Source of the DNA: Rhizobacter sp. AJA081-3
GTDB taxonomy: Bacteria > Pseudomonadota > Gammaproteobacteria > Burkholderiales > Burkholderiaceae_C
DNA: 64,000 bases
Direction: 5' to 3'
NCBI RefSeq assembly: GCF_017795745.1
Contig: NZ_CP059067.1
Span: 1,984,001-2,048,000, forward strand
Shown in pieces: positions 55,727 to 64,000 of the stretch (positions within the stretch are counted from its first letter, which is position 1; each line of letters opens with the position of its first letter). The position numbers were made by a program, and so were the translations under genes. The notes beneath the pieces are model-generated. The model was not told the DNA's origin. It ran no database searches and was given only the letters and a program-made list of their open reading frames with translations.

Positions 55727-56851
55727 ATGAAACGGATGATCGGCACCCTCAGCTCACTGACCGCGGCCGCGCTGGCCGCCACGGCCTTGCTGTGGGGGCC
55801 GCCGGCCGCGGCCCAGGAAGAAGAGAAGGTGCTGAACGTCTACAACTGGTCCGACTACATCGCCGAAGACACGCTGAAGACCTTCGAGAAGGAAACGGGC
55901 ATCAAGGTCCGCTACGACAACTTCGACAACAACGAGATCGTCCACGCCAAGCTGGTGGCCGGAAAGACGGGCTACGACGTGGTCGTGCCCTCGTCGTACT
56001 GGGCCAAGATCCAGGCCGACGGCGGCCTGCTGATGAAGCTCGACAAATCGAAGATTCCCAACCTGAAGCACCTCGACCCGTCGCTGCAGGAGCAACTCGC
56101 CAAGCTCGACCCGGGCAACCAGTTCCAGGTCAACTGGCTGTGGGGCTACACCACGGTGGGCATCAACGTCGACAAGGTCAAGGCCGCGCTGGGCAGCACG
56201 CCCATGCCCGACAACGTCTGGGATCTCGTCTTCAAGCCCGAGTACATCTCCAAGCTCAAGGGCTGCGGCGTGAGCTTCCTCGACTCGGCCACCGAAGTGA
56301 TCCCGGCCGCCCTGCACTACCTGGGCAAACCAGCCTACTCGAAGAGCCAGGCCGACTACGCCGGCGTGGGCCCGTTGCTCAAGTCGATTCGCCCCCACGT
56401 GACGCTGTTCAGCTCCTCGGGCTACATCAACGACATGGCCAACGGCTCGATCTGCCTGGCGCTGGGCTGGTCCGGCGACATCAACATCGCCCGCCAGCGC
56501 GCCATCGACGGCAAGACCGGGCAGAAGATCGAGGCGCTGATCCCGAAGACCGGCGGCGTGCTGTTCTTCGACGTGATGGTGATCCCCGCGGACGCGCCGC
56601 ACCCCGGCAATGCGCACAAGTTCATCGACTTCATCCTGCGCCCGGAAGTGCACGCCAGCCTGACCAATAAGGTCTTCTACGCGAACCCGAACGCAGCCTC
56701 GAAGAAGTTCATCAAGCCCGAGGTGGCGAGCAACCCGTCGGTGTTCCCGGGCGCAGACGACATGAAGAAGATGCAGGCCCCGGACGCGCTGTCCAACGAC
56801 ATCCGCCGCACCATGACGCGGCTTTACACCAGCTTCAAGACCGGGCTGTGA
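55727..56851 (+). CDS. potF: putrescine ABC transporter, periplasmic binding protein
   Basis: 374-aa solute-binding protein of the PotD/PotF family. A signal peptide runs to about residue 30 (AAAQ), with no lipobox. The mature start VLNVYNWSDYIAEDTLKTFE is the classic polyamine-binder opening, with NVYNWSDY contributing to the diamine site; further on come VPSSYWA, SGYINDMANG and LGWSGD. It is the first gene of potFGHI, downstream of a sigma-54-type element. Putrescine rather than spermidine is suggested by the degradation genes around it. Confidence 0.93.
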   Translation: MKRMIGTLSSLTAAALAATALLWGPPAAAQEEEKVLNVYNWSDYIAEDTLKTFEKETGIKVRYDNFDNNEIVHAKLVAGKTGYDVVVPSSYWAKIQADGGLLMKLDKSKIPNLKHLDPSLQEQLAKLDPGNQFQVNWLWGYTTVGINVDKVKAALGSTPMPDNVWDLVFKPEYISKLKGCGVSFLDSATEVIPAALHYLGKPAYSKSQADYAGVGPLLKSIRPHVTLFSSSGYINDMANGSICLALGWSGDINIARQRAIDGKTGQKIEALIPKTGGVLFFDVMVIPADAPHPGNAHKFIDFILRPEVHASLTNKVFYANPNAASKKFIKPEVASNPSVFPGADDMKKMQAPDALSNDIRRTMTRLYTSFKTGL

Positions 56852-56873
56852 GCGGCGCCCACCAGGAGGCAAC

Positions 56874-57986
56874 ATGAGCGCCACACCGCCCGCCTTTCTG
56901 CAGATCCAGGACGTGGTGAAGGACTTCGGCGGCGGTGCCGTCGCGGTCAACCACGTCAGCCTGGAGATCACCAAGGGCGAAATCTTCGCGTTGCTCGGCT
57001 CTTCGGGCTGCGGCAAGACGACGCTGCTGCGCATGCTGGCGGGCTTCGAGACGCCCACCGCGGGGCGCATCCTGCTCAACGGCCAGGATCTGGCCAACAT
57101 TCCGACCTACGACAAGCCGATCAACATGATGTTCCAGAGCTACGCGCTCTTCCCGCACCTCACGGTGTGGGAGAACATCGCCTTCGGCCTGCGTCGCGAG
57201 GGAATGGCGCAGGACAAGATCACCGAGCGCGTCGAGGCCATGCTCAAGCTCGTGCAGCTGGGCAAGCTGGCCAAGCGCAAGCCGCACCAGCTCTCGGGCG
57301 GACAGCAGCAACGCGTGGCGCTGGCGCGCAGCCTGGCCAAGCGGCCTCAACTGCTGCTGCTCGACGAGCCGCTGGGCGCGCTCGACAAGAAGCTGCGCGA
57401 AGAAACGCAGATCGAGCTGGTCAACATCATCGAGGAGGTCGGCGTGACCTGCGTGATGGTGACGCACGACCAGGAAGAGGCCATGACCATGGCCTCGCGC
57501 ATCGCGATCATGAGCGAGGGCAAGGTGCTGCAGGTCGGCGCGCCGGCCGACATCTACGAGACGCCCGCCACCCGCTTCGTGGCCGACTTCATCGGCAACG
57601 TCAACCTGATGGACGGCACGCTCGCCGAGGACGAGGCCGACCACTGCGTGATCGACTGCCAGGACATCAAGCACTACGTCGGCCACGGCATCACCGGCAC
57701 GGCCGGCATGCCGGTGACGGTGGCGGTGCGGCCGGAGAAGATCCACCTGTCGCCGCACGCACCGTCCGACGAAGACCTCGCCGCCGGCTTCAACCGCGCC
57801 AAGGGGGTGGTGAAGAACCTGTCGTACTTCGGCAGCTTCACCGTCTATCACCTTGAGCTGCCCAGCGGCCGCATGCTGAAGATCAGCCAGAACAACACCC
57901 AGCGCCACCGGGAGCACGAGCTCACCTGGGGCAGCGAAGCCTGGGCGCACTGGTCGCGCCAGTCGCAAGTGGTGCTGACGCAGTGA
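56874..57986 (+). CDS. potG: putrescine ABC transporter, ATP-binding protein
   Basis: 370-aa ATPase of the importer. Walker [10 protein letters not shown] (residues about 42-50), Q-loop [12 protein letters not shown], signature [14 protein letters not shown], Walker [12 protein letters not shown] and the H-loop VTHDQEEAM are all intact, with a C-terminal TOBE domain ([10 protein letters not shown]). A perfect AGGAGG Shine-Dalgarno (56864-56869) is five bases before the ATG. Follows potF by 22 bases and precedes potH by 7. Confidence 0.95.
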   Translation: MSATPPAFLQIQDVVKDFGGGAVAVNHVSLEITKGEIFALLGSSGCGKTTLLRMLAGFETPTAGRILLNGQDLANIPTYDKPINMMFQSYALFPHLTVWENIAFGLRREGMAQDKITERVEAMLKLVQLGKLAKRKPHQLSGGQQQRVALARSLAKRPQLLLLDEPLGALDKKLREETQIELVNIIEEVGVTCVMVTHDQEEAMTMASRIAIMSEGKVLQVGAPADIYETPATRFVADFIGNVNLMDGTLAEDEADHCVIDCQDIKHYVGHGITGTAGMPVTVAVRPEKIHLSPHAPSDEDLAAGFNRAKGVVKNLSYFGSFTVYHLELPSGRMLKISQNNTQRHREHELTWGSEAWAHWSRQSQVVLTQ

Positions 57987-57993
57987 GCCGGTC

Positions 57994-58926
57994 ATGAATC
58001 GACTGCGCGCCCTGCTCGCCTGGATCGTCCGCGGCCGCACCGCGGTGATCGGCCTGCCCTACCTTTGGCTGCTCGCCTTCTTCCTGCTGCCGTTCCTGAT
58101 CGTGCTGAAGATCAGCGTCTCCGAAGTGGACGGCGTCGTCTTCAAGGAAGTGCTGAGCTTCAAGGACGGCGTGCTCGCGCTGTCGGTCAAGCTGTCGAAT
58201 TACGTGTTCATCACGGAAGACGACCTCTACTTCAAGACCTACCTGTCGAGCATCAAGTACGCCGCCGTCACGACGGTGCTGTGCCTGGCCATCGGCTACC
58301 CCTTCGCCTACTTCATGGCGCGCGCCAAGGCGTCGCTGCAGCCGGCCCTGCTGATGCTGGTGATGCTGCCGTTCTGGACGTCCTTCCTGCTGCGCGTCTA
58401 TGCCTGGAAAGGGCTGCTCACCGAGCATGGCTGGGTGTCCGATCTGCTCATCGCGCTGCGCGTCGATCACCTGCTGCTGGCCGCCGGCGTGATCCCGGCG
58501 CTGGGCAAGTTCATGAATTCGCCCTTCTCGCTGGTGCTGGGCATGGTCTACACCTACCTGCCCTTCATGATCCTGCCGCTCTACGGCAACCTGGCCAAGA
58601 TGGACCTTCGCCTGCTCGAGGCAGCTTCCGACCTCGGCGCCACGCCCTGGGTGGCCTTCTGGAAGGTCACGGTGCCGCTGTCGAAGGCGGGCATCATCGC
58701 CGGCTCGATGCTGGTGTTCATTCCCTGCATCGGCGAGTTCGTCATCCCCGAACTGCTCGGCGGGCCGCAGACGCTGATGATCGGCCGCGTGCTGTGGGAC
58801 GAGTTCTTCAGCAACAACGACTGGCCGATGGCCTCGACCGTGGCGGTGGTGATGGTGCTGCTGATCCTGGTGCCGCTGGCGATCTTCAACCGCTACCAGG
58901 CGCAGGCCCAGGAGCAACGCAAATGA
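57994..58926 (+). CDS. potH: putrescine ABC transporter permease PotH
   Basis: 310-aa inner-membrane permease with six spans, beginning with YLWLLAFFLLPFLIVLKISV. The EAA loop for contact with the ATPase is LLEAASDLGATPWVAFWKV. Gene order after potG and the extended first periplasmic loop are typical of PotH. Its last codons overlap the potI ATG (ATGA). Confidence 0.93.
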   Translation: MNRLRALLAWIVRGRTAVIGLPYLWLLAFFLLPFLIVLKISVSEVDGVVFKEVLSFKDGVLALSVKLSNYVFITEDDLYFKTYLSSIKYAAVTTVLCLAIGYPFAYFMARAKASLQPALLMLVMLPFWTSFLLRVYAWKGLLTEHGWVSDLLIALRVDHLLLAAGVIPALGKFMNSPFSLVLGMVYTYLPFMILPLYGNLAKMDLRLLEAASDLGATPWVAFWKVTVPLSKAGIIAGSMLVFIPCIGEFVIPELLGGPQTLMIGRVLWDEFFSNNDWPMASTVAVVMVLLILVPLAIFNRYQAQAQEQRK

Positions 58927-59780
58927 GCGGCCGCACCTTCTTCGGCGCGGGTTTTGCCCGCGGCTTCTCGAAGGCCTGGCTGGCGGCCGGCTACGTGTTC
59001 CTGTACCTGCCCATCGTGGCTCTGGTGATCTTCTCGTTCAACGACTCGCCGATCCCCAACGTCTGGTCGGGCTTCACGCTGAAGTGGTATGCCGCGCTGC
59101 CGGGCGACCGCGAAATGATCGGCGGCCTGTGGCTGAGCCTGCAGATCGCGTTCTTCACCGCCTGCGGCTCGGTGGTGCTGGGCACGCTGGCGGCCTTCGC
59201 GCTGGTCAAGTACCGCCGATTCACCGGCCGCACGCTGTTCAGCGGCATGGTCAGCGCGCCGCTGGTGATGCCCGAGGTGATCATCGGACTGTCGCTGCTG
59301 CTGATGCTGGTGTCGGTGCAACGCGTGCTCGGCTTCCCCGAGCGCGGCATGTTGACCATCTGGATGGGCCACCTGCTGCTGGGCATGGCCTACGCCACGG
59401 TGGTCGTGCAGGCCCGGCTGCAAGACCTGAACCCGCAGCTCGAGGAAGCCGCGATGGACCTCGGTGCGCGCCCCTGGCAGGTCTTCACGCTCGTCACGCT
59501 GCCGATGATCGCGCAGGCGCTGATGTCGGCTTGGCTGCTCACCTTCACCCTGTCGCTCGACGACGTGGTGCTGTCGGCCTTCCTGTCCGGCCCCGGTGCG
59601 ACGACGATGCCGCTGGTGATCTTTTCCCGCGCACGGCTGGGCCTGAACCCGAGCGTGAACGCGGTGGCCGCGCTCATCGTGCTGGCGGTCTCGGTGGGCG
59701 TCGTGCTCGCCAGCCTGGCCATCGCCAGGGCCGAACGCAAGCGTGCACAGGACATGGCCGCGGCCGCCCGCGGCGGTTGA
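58923..59780 (+). CDS. potI: putrescine ABC transporter permease PotI
   Basis: 285-aa inner-membrane permease with six spans (AGYVFLYLPIVALVIFSFND is the first). The EAA loop is LEEAAMDLGARPWQVF, and the FSFNDS segment after span 1 is characteristic of PotC/PotI. Translationally coupled to potH. Completes the importer; the DUF3138 gene follows after 51 bases on the same strand. Confidence 0.93.
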   Translation: MSGRTFFGAGFARGFSKAWLAAGYVFLYLPIVALVIFSFNDSPIPNVWSGFTLKWYAALPGDREMIGGLWLSLQIAFFTACGSVVLGTLAAFALVKYRRFTGRTLFSGMVSAPLVMPEVIIGLSLLLMLVSVQRVLGFPERGMLTIWMGHLLLGMAYATVVVQARLQDLNPQLEEAAMDLGARPWQVFTLVTLPMIAQALMSAWLLTFTLSLDDVVLSAFLSGPGATTMPLVIFSRARLGLNPSVNAVAALIVLAVSVGVVLASLAIARAERKRAQDMAAAARGG

Positions 59781-59831
59781 GACGAACGATTCCCGATTCA
59801 GCGCAACGATTGATCAAACGAGGAGAACCCG

Positions 59832-61241
59832 ATGAAATTCTGGCAACCCACCGCCCTCGCCCAGGCGGCCCTGCTCGCCCTGGGCGCCAGCTTCGCCGGC
59901 GGCGCCGCCGCGCAGTCGACGGCCGACCTGCTCAAGGAGCTGCAGGAGCTGAAGAAGCGTGTGGCGGAGCTCGAAGCCAAGCAGAAGGCGCCCGAGGCCA
60001 AGCCGGCCGCGGGCCAGTGGGGCATGACGCCCGAGCAGGCCGCCGAGTTCAATCGCATCTCGGTGAAGACCGAGGCGATGGAAGATGCGCGTGACGCTTC
60101 CGGGCTGAAGCTGCTGAAGATCTCCGGCTACATGGATCCGACCTTCATCTACAACAAGCGCCAGGATCGCGCCGGCTTCCAGTTCCTCAACGCCGTGGGC
60201 GACGACGGCTACAACTACGACAACTCGTACTTCGGCGCGGCCGTCATCGACTTCCAGAAGGAGACCGACTCCGGCACCCGCTGGCGCCTGACGCTGGCGC
60301 CCAACCGCGGCGTGGGCGCCGTGTTCGACGGGCAGTCGCCGGTGCACGAGGCCAGCGTGTCGGTGCCGCTGGGCGACCTGCAGACACGCTTCATCGCCGG
60401 CCAGCTCCCCGACTGGTCGGGCTACGAGTACCTGCAGCCCACGCTGAACAAGCTGATCACGCACAACCTGCTGTTCGACTTCACGCTGCCCACCGCCTAC
60501 ACCGGCGCCGGCATGGAGATCACCGACGGCAAGTGGATCTACAAGGGCGTGATCGCGAACATGAACGCATCGCGCAACCAGCCGGGCGAGAAGGCGCCGG
60601 TGTTCGCCTACCGTGTCGACTACTCGCGCGGCGAGTTCCAGGGCTTCGGCTTCGCCGGCGTGCATGGCAAGGCCGCCAACTTCCGCGGCTTCGACGACAC
60701 GCAGCCCGACGGCATCGGCATCAACCCGGTGTCGCTCGAGCCCTACTCGACCAAGAACACCCGCCTCGACCTGTTCGAGTTCGACGGCTACTTCATCCGC
60801 GGCGACTGGACGGTGCAGGGCCAGGTCAGCTTCGGCAAGCAGAAGCAGGCCGCGGTCACCGCCGACCCGACGACGGGCGAGCTTCGCGACGCCAGCTGGT
60901 GGGGCCTGTCGACGCTGGCCGCCTACAAGTGGACGCCGCGCTTCGAGACCACTGCGCGCGTGGATTACCTGAACAACAAGAAGAACGGCGGCGGGCTGCT
61001 CGGCTTCACGGGCGCCGACGACCGCAACGGCATCGGCCCGGACGGTGCCGGCGATCCGGAAGTCGGAGCGAACCGCACCGCGCTCACGCTGGGTGCCAGC
61101 TGGCTGTTCAACCTGAACACCACCTTCAAAGCCGAGTACCGGCTCGACCGCGCCAGCCAGCCGGTGTTCATCAATGTCAAGGACAGCACCTACAGCAAGA
61201 CCAACCAGATGATCGGCGCCTCGGTGCTGGTGTCGTTCTGA
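59832..61241 (+). CDS. DUF3138 family outer-membrane protein (putative porin)
   Basis: 469-aa exported protein. Signal peptide to about residue 28 (GGAAAQ), then a coiled-coil stretch (LLKELQELKKRVAELEAKQ, residues 33-51) as in trimeric porins that contact peptidoglycan, and about 400 residues of alternating hydrophobic strands rich in Gly, Asp, Asn and aromatics, ending in VLVSF, a terminal Phe typical of outer-membrane barrels. The pattern fits DUF3138, whose function is unknown. It directly follows potI, has a GAGGAG Shine-Dalgarno, and precedes a double terminator, so it is probably the last gene of the pot operon and may be the outer-membrane channel for the imported polyamine. Confidence 0.8.
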   Translation: MKFWQPTALAQAALLALGASFAGGAAAQSTADLLKELQELKKRVAELEAKQKAPEAKPAAGQWGMTPEQAAEFNRISVKTEAMEDARDASGLKLLKISGYMDPTFIYNKRQDRAGFQFLNAVGDDGYNYDNSYFGAAVIDFQKETDSGTRWRLTLAPNRGVGAVFDGQSPVHEASVSVPLGDLQTRFIAGQLPDWSGYEYLQPTLNKLITHNLLFDFTLPTAYTGAGMEITDGKWIYKGVIANMNASRNQPGEKAPVFAYRVDYSRGEFQGFGFAGVHGKAANFRGFDDTQPDGIGINPVSLEPYSTKNTRLDLFEFDGYFIRGDWTVQGQVSFGKQKQAAVTADPTTGELRDASWWGLSTLAAYKWTPRFETTARVDYLNNKKNGGGLLGFTGADDRNGIGPDGAGDPEVGANRTALTLGASWLFNLNTTFKAEYRLDRASQPVFINVKDSTYSKTNQMIGASVLVSF

Positions 61242-61247
61242 TCCATC

Positions 61248-61317
61248 GGGCGTCCGCTATCGGACGCCCCGCACGGCATCACGCCCGCGGCCCGGTAACG
61301 GCCGCGGGCGTTTCGTT
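61248..61317 (+). terminator. two hairpins after the DUF3138 gene, second a rho-independent terminator
   Basis: First hairpin GGGCGTCCG (61248-61256) / CGGACGCCC (61261-61269) with loop CTAT. Second: CGCCCGCGGCC (61282-61292) / GGCCGCGGGCG (61300-61310), 7-base loop, then TTTCGTT. Strong stop for the pot transcript before puuC. Confidence 0.8.
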
Positions 61318-61345
61318 GCCCGTCTTCAACTGACAAGGACTCACC

Positions 61346-62845
61346 ATGAACAAGCCTGCCCCCGACTGGCATGCCGCCGCGTCGACGCTGCGCATCGATG
61401 GCCGCGCCTTCGTGGGCGGCCAGCGTGTCGCCGCCGTGAGCGGCGAGACCTTCGCCAAGAGCTCGCCCATCGACGGCCGTCGCCTGGCCGACATCGCGCG
61501 CGGCCAGACGGCCGACATCGACGCCGCCGTCGCCTCGGGGCGCGCTGCCTTCACCGATGCGCGCTGGGCCGGCAAGGCACCCGCGGCGCGCAAGAAGATC
61601 CTGCAGCGTTTCGCCGAGAAGATCCTCGGCGCGAAGGACGAACTCGCGCTGCTCGAATCACTCGACATGGGCAAGCCGGTGCAATACAGCCTGGCCGTCG
61701 ACGTGGCCTCGACCGCGCGCACCATCGCCTGGTACGCCGAGGCCGTCGACAAGATCTACGACGAGATCGCGCCGACGCCGGCCAGCGCCCTGGCGCTGAT
61801 CACCCGCGAGCCGATGGGCGTGATCGGCGCGGTGGTGCCCTGGAACTACCCGATGATCATGGCCGCCTGGAAGCTCGGGCCGGCCCTGGCCGCGGGCAAC
61901 AGCGTGGTGCTCAAGCCGAGCGAGAAAAGCCCGTTGACGGCGCTGCGCCTGGCCGAGCTGGCCGTCGAGGCCGGCCTGCCCGAAGGCGTGTTCAATGTGG
62001 TGCCCGGTTTCGGCCACGAGGCGGGCGAGGCGCTGGCGCTGCACATGGACGTCGACGCGATCGGCTTCACCGGCAGCACGCGGGTGGGCCGCAAGATGCT
62101 GGAGTACGCCGGGCGCAGCAACCTCAAGCGGGTCTACAACGAGCTGGGCGGCAAGTCGGCCTTCGTGGTGTTCGACGACTTCGAGGACATCGCCCGCGCC
62201 GCCAAGACGGTGGCCGGCAGCATGTTCTTCAACCAGGGCGAAAGCTGCAACGCGCCCTCGCGCGTGTTCGTGCACGAGAAGGTGGCGGAGGAGTTCCTCG
62301 CCGTGGTGTCAGCCGAGGCGCCGAAGTACGCACCTGGCGACCCCCTCTCGGGCCACGCCGAGATGGGCGCGCTGGTCGACGAGACGCAGATGCGCACCGT
62401 GCTTGGCTACATCGACGCCGGCCACGGTGATGGCGCCCAGCTCGTCACCGGCGGCAAACGTTCGCGCAGCGAGACCGGCGGCTTCTATGTCGAGCCGACC
62501 GTGTTCGCCGGGGTGAACAACCAGATGAAGATCGCCCGCGAGGAGATCTTCGGCCCGGTGATGAGCGTGATCCGCTTCAAGACAGAGGCCGAAGCCATCG
62601 CGATGGCCAACGACTCCAGCTACGGACTGCAGGCCAGCGTGTGGAGCCACAACATCAACCGAGCGCACCGCGTCGCGCGGGCCCTGCGCGCCGGCACCGT
62701 GCACGTCAACCAGTACGATGAAGACGACATCACCGTGCCCTTCGGCGGCTACAAGCAGAGCGGCAACGGCCGCGACAAGTCGCTGCACGCCTTCGACAAG
62801 TACACCGAGCTGAAGACGACCTGGGTGCGCATCGACGCCGCCTGA
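61346..62845 (+). CDS. puuC: gamma-glutamyl-gamma-aminobutyraldehyde dehydrogenase (aldehyde dehydrogenase)
   Basis: 499-aa NAD(P)-dependent aldehyde dehydrogenase. Catalytic Cys301 lies in NQGESCNAP and the general base Glu266 in NELGGKSAF, a spacing of 35 residues as in the family; PWNYPMIMAAWKLGPALA is the cofactor region. Context identifies it as PuuC, which oxidises gamma-glutamyl-aminobutyraldehyde; it could also oxidise 4-aminobutanal from the transaminase route. It starts after a strong terminator, so should have its own promoter, and precedes gabT by 24 bases. Confidence 0.9.
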   Translation: MNKPAPDWHAAASTLRIDGRAFVGGQRVAAVSGETFAKSSPIDGRRLADIARGQTADIDAAVASGRAAFTDARWAGKAPAARKKILQRFAEKILGAKDELALLESLDMGKPVQYSLAVDVASTARTIAWYAEAVDKIYDEIAPTPASALALITREPMGVIGAVVPWNYPMIMAAWKLGPALAAGNSVVLKPSEKSPLTALRLAELAVEAGLPEGVFNVVPGFGHEAGEALALHMDVDAIGFTGSTRVGRKMLEYAGRSNLKRVYNELGGKSAFVVFDDFEDIARAAKTVAGSMFFNQGESCNAPSRVFVHEKVAEEFLAVVSAEAPKYAPGDPLSGHAEMGALVDETQMRTVLGYIDAGHGDGAQLVTGGKRSRSETGGFYVEPTVFAGVNNQMKIAREEIFGPVMSVIRFKTEAEAIAMANDSSYGLQASVWSHNINRAHRVARALRAGTVHVNQYDEDDITVPFGGYKQSGNGRDKSLHAFDKYTELKTTWVRIDAA

Positions 62846-62869
62846 CCGCCAGCCTGCAAGGAGATCGAC

Positions 62870-64000
62870 ATGAACCATTCCCTCAATGAACAGCTGATGG
62901 CCCGCAAGGCCGCGGCCACGCCGCGCGGCGTGGGCGTGATGGGCACCTTCTTCGCCGACCGCGCCGACAACGCCGAGCTGTGGGATGTGGAAGGCCAGCG
63001 CTTCATCGACTTCGCCGGCGGCATCGCGGTGATGAACACCGGCCACGGCAATCCGAAGGTGGTGGCGGCCATCGAGGCGCAGCTCAAGCGCTTCACACAC
63101 ACCTGCTACCAGGTGGTGCCCTACGAGAGCTACATCGCGCTGGCCGAGAAGCTCAATGCGATGACGCCGGGCACGCACGCCAAGAAGACGGCGCTGTTCT
63201 CCACCGGAGCGGAGGCGATCGAGAACGCGATCAAGATCGCGCGCTCGTACACCAAGCGTTCCGGAGTGATCGCCTTCAGCGGCGCCTTCCACGGCCGCAG
63301 CCTGTTCGCGGTGTCGCTGACCGGCAAGGTGCAGCCCTACAAGGCCGGTTTCGGGCCTTTCCCGCCGGAGATCTACCACGCGCCCTTCCCCTGCCATTGC
63401 GCCAGCCTGGCCGAGGTGAAGAAGGCGGTGCAGCACATCTTCAAGGCCGACATCGAGCCCAGCCGCGTGGCGGCCATCGTCTTCGAGCCGGTACAGGGCG
63501 AAGGCGGCTTCAATGTCATCCAGGCCGAGGCGGTGCAGTGGCTGCGTGCGCTGTGCGACGAGCACGGCATCGTGCTGATCGCCGACGAGATCCAGACCGG
63601 ATTCGGCCGCACCGGCAAGATGTTCGCGATGGAGCATTTCGGCGTCATCCCCGACCTGATGACCATCGCCAAGTCCCTGGCGGGCGGTGTGCCGCTGTCG
63701 GCCGTGACCGGCAAGGCCGAGATCATGGACGCGCCCGCGCCCGGCGGCCTGGGCGGCACCTACGCCGGCAACCCGCTGGCCATCGCCGCGGCGCACGCGG
63801 TGATCGACGTGATGCGTGACGAGAAGCTGCCCGAGCGCGGTCAGAAGCTCGGCGACCAGCTGAAGGCTGTCCTGCAGGAGATGCGCGCCGCGGTGCCGCA
63901 GATCGCCGACATCCGCGGACTCGGCGCCATGGTGGCGGTGGAGTTCAACCGCCCCGGCAGCGACGAACCCGACGCCGACTTCACGAAGAAGGTGCAGGCC
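62870..64000 (+). CDS. gabT: 4-aminobutyrate transaminase (partial, runs off the window)
   Basis: Class III aminotransferase converting GABA and 2-oxoglutarate to succinate semialdehyde and glutamate, the last step here of putrescine breakdown. 377 codons are visible with no stop; the family is about 425 aa, so some 50 residues lie beyond the edge. It begins MNHSLNEQLMARKAAATPRG and carries FSTGAEAIENAIKIAR, the FEPVQGEGGF segment, ADEIQTGFGRTG and the PLP Lys in TIAKSLAGGVPLSAV. AAGGAG precedes the ATG by eight bases. Follows puuC by 24 bases on the same strand. Confidence 0.93.
   Translation, partial: MNHSLNEQLMARKAAATPRGVGVMGTFFADRADNAELWDVEGQRFIDFAGGIAVMNTGHGNPKVVAAIEAQLKRFTHTCYQVVPYESYIALAEKLNAMTPGTHAKKTALFSTGAEAIENAIKIARSYTKRSGVIAFSGAFHGRSLFAVSLTGKVQPYKAGFGPFPPEIYHAPFPCHCASLAEVKKAVQHIFKADIEPSRVAAIVFEPVQGEGGFNVIQAEAVQWLRALCDEHGIVLIADEIQTGFGRTGKMFAMEHFGVIPDLMTIAKSLAGGVPLSAVTGKAEIMDAPAPGGLGGTYAGNPLAIAAAHAVIDVMRDEKLPERGQKLGDQLKAVLQEMRAAVPQIADIRGLGAMVAVEFNRPGSDEPDADFTKKVQA

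Overview
The window is about 68-70% G+C, is packed with genes on both strands, and looks like a chromosomal stretch of a beta-proteobacterium of the order Burkholderiales (Rubrivivax / Leptothrix / Methylibium / Roseateles type). This rests on three things seen here: EarP next to an elongation factor P with Arg at position 32, the surE-pcm-nlpD-rpoS order, and hupB - tRNA-Val - ppiD. No insertion sequence, prophage, integron or CRISPR array is visible. Almost all genes look intact; gabT runs off the right edge.

Layout. 1-7 kb: holB-tmk-mltG (minus) facing ygfZ, a DUF4936 gene and an NRDE-family gene (plus), then a thioesterase-acetyltransferase fusion and an esterase (minus). 6.8-12.7 kb: an iron-type alcohol dehydrogenase, the surE-pcm-nlpD-rpoS block (minus) and a quinone oxidoreductase. 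12.8-15.9 kb: a NarL-type response regulator and a multi-membrane-span histidine kinase. 15.9-20.7 kb: tRNA-His, ppiD, tRNA-Val, hupB, a DMT exporter, pgsA and a TonB-C-like lipoprotein. 20.7-27.5 kb: uvrC diverging from earP-efp, then a DUF3445 gene and mnmC. 27.5-35.2 kb: rpiA/pyrD, a 3-oxoacid CoA-transferase with a divergent PAS-LuxR regulator, a thioesterase, yceH, an SDR and ETF-ubiquinone oxidoreductase. 35.2-43.6 kb: an M48 peptidase, a YcbK-like/LdtD-like murein pair, an enoyl-CoA hydratase-like gene, an acyl-CoA ligase and a hybrid histidine kinase. 43.6-46.8 kb: metY, a CoA-binding protein and isocitrate lyase.

47-64 kb is the most coherent block, a putrescine-utilisation region. 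It holds agmatinase (makes putrescine), a hemerythrin protein, an Lrp-type regulator, an omega-aminotransferase, puuB-puuD-puuA (gamma-glutamyl route), a second class-III aminotransferase (direct transamination route), the potFGHI ABC importer, a DUF3138 outer-membrane protein, the puuC-type aldehyde dehydrogenase and gabT. Together these can import putrescine or make it from agmatine, convert it to GABA by two parallel routes, and pass GABA on to succinate semialdehyde. A near-consensus sigma-54 -24/-12 element lies just upstream of potF, suggesting nitrogen control of uptake. The DUF3138 protein sits as the last gene of the importer run and is a candidate outer-membrane channel for polyamines.

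Regulatory sequence that stands out: a symmetric divergent promoter between uvrC and earP with near-leaderless starts, three TACGTA boxes beside the PAS-LuxR regulator, three alternating AAGAC/GTCTT half-sites upstream of aceA, a palindrome resembling fatty-acid regulator sites upstream of ETF-QO, and a strong -35/-10 pair for hupB. All functional statements come from reading the translated sequence; no database search was possible.
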